64,000 bases of DNA from Phlegmacium glaucopus (lineage: Eukaryota; Basidiomycota; Agaricomycetes; Agaricales; Cortinariaceae). Made by a program: the position numbers and the translations under genes. The notes beneath the pieces are model-generated. The model made no database searches, was not told the DNA's origin, and saw only the letters and a list, made by a program, of their open reading frames with translations. Shown here piece after piece: positions 56,631 through 64,000 of the stretch; within the stretch, counting starts at the first letter, position 1; every line of letters begins with the position of its first letter. The stretch spans positions 135,631-199,630 of the forward strand of contig MU129987.1 in the NCBI GenBank assembly GCA_015039465.1, given 5' to 3'.

Positions 56631-58165
56631 ATGCCCATGTGTCTTTCGTCTGCCGTTCTCAAGGCCGAGAAGAAGATAACCACCTCTACAAACTTCTATG
56701 AAGTCCCTGGAGTTCAGGCTTGGGTTCTTGATGATCTCACACCCGACGCTCACTCTAGCGGTGCGCCTTCAGCCAGCTCGACTACGTCCATCACGTATCG
56801 TAATATCGACTGAGAGGAACCCTGTCTCATCACCAAATCCTCGTGCTATACTCATGAAAGAGTGCACTGGGTTAACGCTGTCAGGAACGACCCTGACGTC
56901 AAGGAAGAAGTTGTACGTTGGCCTCCGATCCATCACATTGCCTTCTCTCACTGCTACCATCTTCCTGTAGGAGACCTTACTCAGAGGGAGACGTATCGTC
57001 TATCCAAACTTCGTGTTGGATAGCGGAGTTAATCTATCAAATAGTAAGCTCACATCCTTTCTAATCGCAGGCAATTTCATTTCTTATTCTCTCCCGCACA
57101 AGTCGATCGTGTCCTCCATGCTGCGCTTGATAAATATGCCTTCTTTGCAGTCACCGGATCTCTCGACACATTGAAACAACTCAGCAGTATGTTGGAGAAA
57201 GACAATGACAGGCGACAGGTAGTGTTCGACACCACAGGCTTCGACCCCGCTCGAATGCTTGATGTAAGTTCTATCGTTTATTCTGTTGGGTATACCAGAT
57301 TCAATGTTCTCTGTAACTTGCAGTTCCAAGACCCTGCGATCGCCAATCCTCAGTATGAACTAGTGGCCCTGCGCGCTGAGCATATGCTTCCTGATGGCAA
57401 GGTACTTGTCGCGTACAGTCGAGGCGCGAATGGTCTGGTGTCACACAAGACCTACGTCCCTGGTCCAGACCACACCCTACGTGAATCGCCAGGAAACCTC
57501 ACCGATCCCCGCTTCCCACCATTTTCCTTTGGTTATCATCGTCACCCTGCTGCAAATTTGAACCCATTTCTCGTTATTCTTAATGCTGAGATAAAGTTCA
57601 GACGGTATCTCAGGCAGCAGCGGCCACCACCTCTTCCGTTGCTCACCGACGTTATGACTCTCATACACTTGACTCTCGAATTGGTCAAACTGATATACTG
57701 GGACCCAGCTGTTCGGCCAAATACATATGCCGCGCAGATCTTCGATACCTATCCCCTTCCAGCACCCGAACCCCAGCCCATGTCGCCACCATCCGATGCG
57801 GAGATGGGCCGTACAGATGATGAACGCGAAGAGGAAGTCCCAATTCTACGAGCACATCGTGCCGCAATTAGAAGACTGGCAGCTGGAACGACTCTGGAGG
57901 AACGAAGGGACTATGGGCAATATTTGCTCTCAGGTCGAGGTAAGTTTATTTCACTCCGATTATAGACCTGACCATCTTATAACTTAGATCTTCCTTTCGA
58001 TTCTGATGATGAGCACCTGCTCGAGGAGCTTTACCAAAGTAAGCTTTTTGCAATCATATTAGACTCATTCTTTACTCACAGCTTGCTTTGTTAGACACTC
58101 CCAACCGTACCCAACCCTGTCATGTACAGGAAGTTCAGGTACGGCGACATGCTGTCGACATTTAG
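56631..58165 (+). CDS. Hypothetical basidiomycete protein, possibly HNH-like
   Basis: Start ATG at 56,631 (MPMCLSSAVLKAEKK). An intron joins DAHSS to EEPCLITKSSCYTHERVHW, which recalls the C-x-x-T ... H layout of fungal HNH_2-type domains, though the second histidine cluster is not clear. Further exons give FLFSPAQVDRVLHAALDKY, LKQLSSMLEKDND and a long exon with FQDPAIANPQYELVALRAEH, a Pro-rich region and an acidic DDEREEEVPILRAH stretch. Two small last exons end RRHAVDI with TAG at 58,163-58,165. The splice chain is consistent at the 3' end, less sure between 56,880 and 57,100. Function unknown. Confidence 0.55.
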
Positions 58166-59239
58166 TATTGACTTCCTGTTACAATGATTGTATTGTATTA
58201 TTAATACGACTGTCTTTTTATTATTATGAGGAATATCTCCAGTGTCCTCGGACTTTCCTGGTGTCCGGTGCCACGGCCTTGAACGGACGGACCACACTGG
58301 CAGCTTGGATAAGGTTAGAGCTGACATTGCGCGATTTTTTGATTGTAGAAGCAATGTAGAAGTTCACAACCGAAAGCTCATGACAAGTGATCAAGATATA
58401 CGTAGGAGCTTCCATCGGATCCTCTCGCTACGTTGTTCAGACTTCAAGTTGTAGGTCGCGGTTTCATGGAATTGTGGTGGACTTATGGATATATCACGCG
58501 TGCGAGGAGCTAGTACGATGAGATCTGCAGAGTCCTCCATCTGGAAGGCATTGGCACTTCACTCAAGTTTCAGCCGTTTATGCACATCGTATCAAGGGAG
58601 TCGAAGAGAGTTACACCCCAACCATTGTACCTTTGTGTTCAATCTGATGGACATAACGAATGGATTGGAGGTGAGTATTCAAATTCAGAGCGCCCACTGC
58701 GCAAATAATCTGTTAGAAGAGGACCCGAAAACCATATGAAGACAATTACGACGCCAGTAAGGCCTATCCAGCGAAGGATCAGTTTATTTGGAACGAACGA
58801 AAGTCGTTTGGACGTTGAAGTGGAATACCTGCCCAAACCATAAAACCTGAACACAGCCACCTCGCAGACCTCGGATTATAATTTATAAAAGAAAGTTTTC
58901 CATACCTTCCATCAAGATTGCTGTCACAATTCCACCCCATGACTGTCGGCAGTGGCATTCAGACGATATGGAAGTCTTTTCTGGCACACCGAATTTCGGT
59001 GTTGTAGGGACCCGGTGCAATCACTGGCAACTGAAAGGTTGACCTCAATTAGTACAAATCGGTTGACATATGTCAGTATTCTGGCATGTTAGGTGAAGCG
59101 CTGCAGACGTCGAAAATCAAACCTGGAATTACGGTTTCACGGAGCTTTGAATCCAGTTGTTAAGTAGCACGGCACCACCAGCACGTCGTAAAGACACAAA
59201 AGCCCCAGGAAGATCAGTTTCACCCCTCATTTGCCTGCC
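58166..59239. other. Intergenic or decayed coding sequence
   Basis: Frames at 58242-58454 and 58485-58739 (plus) contain coding-like stretches but no coherent splice chain and several stops, so they may be a decayed gene. The promoter of the next gene lies at the right end. Confidence 0.4.
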
Positions 59240-60969
59240 ATGTCGTCTCTCACAGATATCGTCAAAGCTATGTCCACGGAAAAGGAAAACTCGACGTTGG
59301 GCTGGGATGTTGTGGTTAACTACACGTGTGTATCGGCATCTATGGCTTACCTTTTACTTGCGCCTTCTGACTGACAGTACATTTCAGAGCCAGAGAACTG
59401 AACAACCTGCTCCAGGCCCGACACGAACAAGGCAGCCTGGGTCAGCTGAAAGATCTATCGGTGTAAGATTATTGTTCTTTTTCCATGGACAGAACTCACG
59501 TTCAACAGCCAGCTCCCCAAACACGATGACGAGGGTAAAAGATATACCGCATACTACAACTTCAAGCTTGGCGCGCCTCTCATTCAGTTCACGTCCAACG
59601 GTATCGACCCGTCCTGCTCAGTCAAAATTCCCATAACTGGCGGTACAGTCAAGGGCAAAAATGAGAAGATATTCACCATCAACCCAGATGTTTACACCCT
59701 GCTCGTCTCAGCGGTTCCGCTAGCGTCGGCTAACGGCACGGTTGGCGCTGAACGCAATCCGAAAGATAGCGACCAACCCTTCATCTTCTCATCCCCCGCC
59801 ACAACTGGCATCGTTACACTCAACCTCGGTACCGCAGCTGATACCATTACGGTCGAGCTCCAAATCGTTCCCGAGGGCCCAGGCCACCCGGAGCATGTCT
59901 TCCTGATCGACGACGAGAAGGGGAACCTGGCAGACCGAATCAAGACACAGTTACGAGATCCACACATAGGAGGCAAGATTACCTGGGACCTCGGGCACGT
60001 CAACAACAATCTTCCTTCCAACAATGCAGACAACTCACTCGTCCCAAAGTCCTTCCGTTTTGCCGTCTATGCCGCAGATAACAAGGCTGAGACTGTCTTG
60101 TCTCTTTTCATCCAAACGGACGACAGTCTATATGGGCAAATCAAAGTGCTCCAGGAAGATTGGATCTCACAATGGATCAAGAAGTACCAAGTCTCGCCCA
60201 TAGCATCGACGTATACTGCAAGCATCATCTTCAACAACCGGACGATCACTAGTTTAATGAACAAGTCGGTTCAGGGGATGACCATCCAGAAGTCTCCAGA
60301 TCAGCCTACAGGAGATGGTCTCAAGTTGACTGTGCGCACGCACAAGAAGTACATTATTGAAGGCAAGGATAATATAACCAGGTCTTTTCGTGAGATTCGC
60401 TCCAAGGTCAACGAAAACTTGGACGATGAAGAGAAAGCACTGCACATCACTATTGGCCAGAATGTATGCCGCTACACCACTTACTTCCATATTGGATGCT
60501 GATCAACAAACAGGGAAACCCCAATTCAGCGCCAAGTGCACAGCTTAATTGGGGCTTCACATCTTCGGTCAAGTGGAGCCAATGGACCTCGAACGTTACG
60601 CAGAGCGGAACAGTGAAAATAACGAACAAGCTGGAAAAGACGAAGTCTGTTGACGACAGCGATCTGCCCAACTACCTTGTGCACATGGACGTCAGCATCG
60701 ACTCAAGCGACTGGGACAAGCCCGACATCAAGGCCGACGAGACCACTTGGTGGGAGAAAATTGCGGGGGCGACGGATTGGAAGCCAACGCTTGTCACAGA
60801 CGCCCTGCCTTCGTCCCTGCCCTCAGTGAAGGTCGAACTGATCAACTTCAATTTCTTCGTGACGACGAACCTGCTTCTTCCCGGTAGCAAGATGATCAAT
60901 TTCAAGAAGGACCCTGGTGCGCGTTTCCCGAAGGACTTGTACGTCGTCGGACACGTTGCCACAAAATGA
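59240..60969 (+). CDS. Large hypothetical protein, possible TULIP (P47-like) fold
   Basis: Start ATG at 59,240. Three introns of about 50-65 bp keep frame. A short N-terminal segment TLGWDVVVNYTARELNNLL is followed by beta-rich sequence (AYYNFKLGAPLIQF, SVKIPITGGTVKGKN, TTGIVTLNLGTAADTITVEL). The middle has FRFAVYAADNKAETVLSLF and STYTASIIFNNRTITSLM. After the last intron come LNWGFTSSVKWSQW, VELINFNFFVTTNLLLPG and the end DLYVVGHVATK. The GWD start with an N-x-LL helix and repeated long amphipathic strands recall the lipid-binding TULIP superfamily (P47-like proteins); this is a weak pattern match. There is no signal peptide. It is followed in the same direction by the Gly-rich/helical gene. 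Confidence 0.6.
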
Positions 60970-61857
60970 ACGGCATGCGCTGCCTCTGGGTCAGCTATGT
61001 ACTTTCATTGTTATTTTATTGGTGTTCCCTGTACAACTTATAGTTTCCAATATATGTATGTGTCTGTGAGTCTAACTTCAAGTTAACGTTTCCGTGGACG
61101 ATTCCAACCCTGCTTCAATGGTAGGAATAGTTATTACAGTAGCCTGTTAACTACAACTGCCTCACGTGCCCCACCTCCTCAGATCCATATCCATCTGCAC
61201 CCTCCGTTCCCTCTCATCACTGCCACATCCTGGGAATGGTTACGTTCTTACCAGGCAGTCTTACCGGGCCCAACACCGTCTTGCCAAATCAAAAATTCAT
61301 AACCCCTGGATTGACAACCGCACTTGAGGTTGTCAGCGTAGTGTTGTCAGTGGTGATGGTGGACGACTTCGGAATACGGCATGAACAGGCTCAGGGCAAT
61401 ATTATATATACATGTGGCGACAGGCTCAAGATACTTGGTTGAACTTGTAGTGCAGGGTTTGTTATGATAATGTAGAATAAATCACATATTACTATTAATA
61501 GTAACATGTTTTCAACATACTTATCTCAAAAAAGATCAAAAATCGATGTGGGATATTCCGGTGGAGGACCAATGGGCGAAAAAATTCCTTGACACAGTGA
61601 TGTGCCTGGCCCACAAATAATGTCTAACCAGATCTACCAATGTAACGCAGCACGCTTGTCGCTCTCTTGTCAACTTGTCACCCGGGGACGAACCTGAGAT
61701 ATGTTACTTTTGCGGAGGCAATAAAAAGTCATGTCACTGTCCGAAAGGAATGTGAGGATGGAATCAGGCTTTGTTGACAGCAGGTTCGGCCAGCGCTGAA
61801 ATGGATAGGCTGGCAGAAAAATCGAGTTCCTTAAGCTTGTAACTCAACTCTACGACA
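60970..61857. other. Intergenic with dispersed repeat
   Basis: Between two co-oriented genes. The plus frame at 61236-61442 has no domain. The repeat at 61444-61565 and the promoter of the next gene (about 61,700-61,857) occupy the rest. Confidence 0.45.
61444..61565 (+). repeat. Dispersed repeat copy related to 9720-9868
   Basis: The 'gtagtgcagggtttgttatgataat' to 'aacatgttttcaacatacttatctc' and 'ggatattccggtgg' stretch is the reverse complement of the copy near 9.8 kb, diverged by substitutions and small gaps. Similarity may extend weakly to about 61,600. Confidence 0.6.
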
Positions 61858-64000
61858 ATGGAGAGCACGCAGAAGGATCCCCTCGATGCCCAGAGCGTGA
61901 ATCTTCCACCTGATCAATCCCTCCGCAAAATCACATCTAAGACAGCGAATTCATTCCTCCTGCTATCCGTCTCTGATGCTCCGATACGCATTGGAAAAGG
62001 ATCAGACTACGACAATTTCTCTCTCTATTCCAAGGTCCATATTTTTTCAGAGTCCATTGCATTCACAGGCGATCTGCTCTCCCAGGAAGGCATTTCCATC
62101 TTTTGCAACGACATCACCTCTGTCTCTCCAGCGAAAATCAACACCACTGGTAAAGATGGAGAAGATCAAAAACCAACGGAACCCGCTAAGAATGGTGCTC
62201 TGGGAGGTCCGCTCAATTTCTACATTCAAAATGGCTCGACCGCAGCCTCGAAATCAATCTCGTTTGTAGCCAAAGGAGGGGCAGGCGGAGATAATACGAC
62301 GGCTGAGGATGCCCAGGCAGGTAATGGCGGGGATGGTGGCCATGTCGTCCGGATCTTTCAGTCAAACTGCAGCGCCCTGAGGGACAGCATCTATGTTTTT
62401 CTCGCTCGCAAGGATATAGATCCAAAGGATCCGAAGCATTACGAATCACCTGTCGTCAAAGGAGATCCCATCTATTATGCGGCGTCTAATCTCCTCCCGA
62501 CTGCTATCGCCTTGATAGCTGTTGAGGAGATAGTCAAAGACCTCATCAAGGATCTCCAAAAGCGACTATCTGACATAGACAACGGCACCACCGTCACCAT
62601 TCACGAGCTTGTGGTCACCATCAGGATCCTTTTAGATGATCTCGAGGACAAGGTTGTGTCGAAACAGGAAGACAACTTCAAGGTTTCCGTAGAGTTTGGT
62701 GGAGGCGATCCTGGATCTGGAAAGCGTGGCAAGACAGGGAAAGGTGGGGGAAGTGGCTCGGACATCTATTGGTTCCAGGGGAGATATGATGAGACTATTC
62801 GCAAAACCACGCTTGCATTCGCACATCCAGAGCAATGCACTATGCTTTTGGAACGCGCCAAGATTTTTTACTACATGGGCTCGCCTGTACTCCGAGCGCA
62901 AGCTGCAGATCTCTTGCAGCGCATCGTGCACAGATTGAGTTTCCTTCCATTGAAATCCAACGATCCCTTGTATAAAGCATATACGGTCAGTGACATCATG
63001 CCATCTGACAGTCTTGCCCAATTCGACTCCATCAAGACGGACGCAGCAAATTTATACACACAACTCATTACGGGCGAGGTATGTATTCCCTATATTTGTA
63101 GCTTTTGTACCATTTCTCAAGTTTTTTTTTCAGTGCTACAATGGACATGAGCAGAACTGGACACCGCGTGCAAGCTACACGTTCTATAAGGATGCTCTCG
63201 ATAGTGCGCTTGTCGACCACGAAGCCTTCGAGGATGCATACATCAAGTACCATGCGGTTCTATCTAAGGGAGAGGAACTTCAGGACTCTGTCGGCTTAGC
63301 CCTCACACAGACATCGCAGCTCATTACCGGCCTCAAGGCGGACATTGGCGAGCTGGCCACCCAACTACGGGAGTCGAATGACTCGATCAATGCTCTTACA
63401 GTGCCAGTCAAGGCCACGCATACGGCCCTTATGGAAGAGTTCAAGATAGTCAAGAAAAAGGTCAAGAAATATTTTGGGTTGAACTTCCCTCAGATATTAA
63501 ACGCGATCAAATCTCTCGTATTTGCCTCAGACAAGGGCATGGCTGCCATTGACGGCCTCGATTTCGTGTACCAGGGCTTTACGACCATACCTAGCATTGA
63601 TGGAACGTCAATTAACAAGGACGTTGTTATTGGCAAGATCCAGTACGGGGAGGCGACGGTGCAGAGCTTCGAGGCCACGCTCGGCAAGCAGCTCGATGGC
63701 GAGTTTATCCTTGACGATCCATCTGCCACACGGATCATGACAGCAGAGGAAGACATGATGAGCTTCCTCGATTCCTTTGTCAATACATCTTTGGCGGAAG
63801 TCATTACTGAGATGAAGGACAAGTTCAACGCGTTTGTCAAAGCCATTCTTGCGCGCAACCAAGAGGTCCTCCACTACAACATCCTGCTCAAGTTGACTGT
63901 CAAGAAGCTCGCAGACAAGGCCGACTATCTGAAGAAGAAGGATGATTTTCAGAGGGAGAAGATCAAAGTGACTGATCCAGACCTGCCAGCCATCACAGCT
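61858..64000 (+). CDS. Gly-rich / helical protein, 3' end outside window
   Basis: Start ATG at 61,858. Exon 1 runs to about 63,078; a 55-bp intron joins ITGE to CYNGHEQNW, and the frame stays open to the window edge, giving at least 690 residues. The N-terminal 120 residues are beta-like. Two Gly-rich, collagen-like patches follow: VAKGGAGGDNTTAEDAQAG with GNGGDGGHVV near residues 139-162, and FGGGDPGSGKRGKTGKGGG near 280-300. The rest is long and helical (LIKDLQKRLSDID; ELATQLRESNDSINAL; VKKKVKKYFGLNFPQ), suggesting coiled coils. No signal peptide or catalytic motif was recognised. Its co-oriented neighbour at 59,240 may be a partner. Function unknown. Confidence 0.72.

Overview
The window looks like a chromosome piece from a mushroom-forming basidiomycete (Agaricomycetes). 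The genes are broken by many short introns of about 50 bp (GT...AG, with occasional visible branch sites). The content is typical of that group: two sesquiterpene synthases of different clades, a crowd of cytochrome P450s, an NmrA-like reductase, an SIT-type MFS transporter, and Ty3/gypsy and hAT debris. All gene models were assembled by eye from reading frames and splice signals, so exon edges are approximate unless a junction is described.

Layout. 1-3.05 kb: repeat debris with a Ty3/gypsy chromodomain remnant. 3.06-9.2 kb: NmrA-like reductase, P450 A1 and a decayed UDP-glycosyltransferase. 10.1-16.8 kb: APH-fold kinase-like protein, SIT-type MFS transporter, and a GNAT acetyltransferase bracketed by 250-bp direct repeats beside a possible NRPS condensation-domain relic. 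17.1-26.6 kb: P450 A2, a TRI5-type terpene synthase with eroded metal-binding motifs, and P450 B1. 26.6-34.8 kb: a gene-free, CpG-depleted transposon island with nested hAT-like elements, two solo LTRs with perfect 5-bp target duplications, and a 174-bp satellite array. 35.1-47.5 kb: a canonical DDxxD/NSE sesquiterpene synthase with an odd hydrophobic tail, a tandem duplication that shattered a P450 B / P450 C head-to-head pair (two P450 B pseudogenes, one truncated P450 C, one intact P450 C), and P450 A3. 48.4-51.9 kb: two head-to-head thioredoxin-fold genes carrying the same unrecognised C-terminal domain (resolved as a fusion in one, probable in the other). 52.1-58.2 kb: PD-(D/E)XK-like protein, SGNH/GDSL esterase and a hypothetical HNH-like protein. 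59.2-64 kb: a probable TULIP-fold protein followed on the same strand by a large Gly-rich/helical protein that runs off the end.

How it may work together. From 3 to 47.5 kb the locus reads as a terpenoid biosynthetic region. Two cyclases would make (or formerly made) the hydrocarbon skeletons, five intact P450s of three families would oxidise them, the NmrA-like reductase could act on intermediates, and a glycosyltransferase that once belonged there has decayed. The region is evolving quickly: P450 A is present three times, P450 B/C was tandemly duplicated through an 8-bp microhomology, and a heavily CpG-decayed repeat island separates the two halves. The SIT-type transporter, GNAT enzyme and possible NRPS relic may be what is left of a separate siderophore locus.
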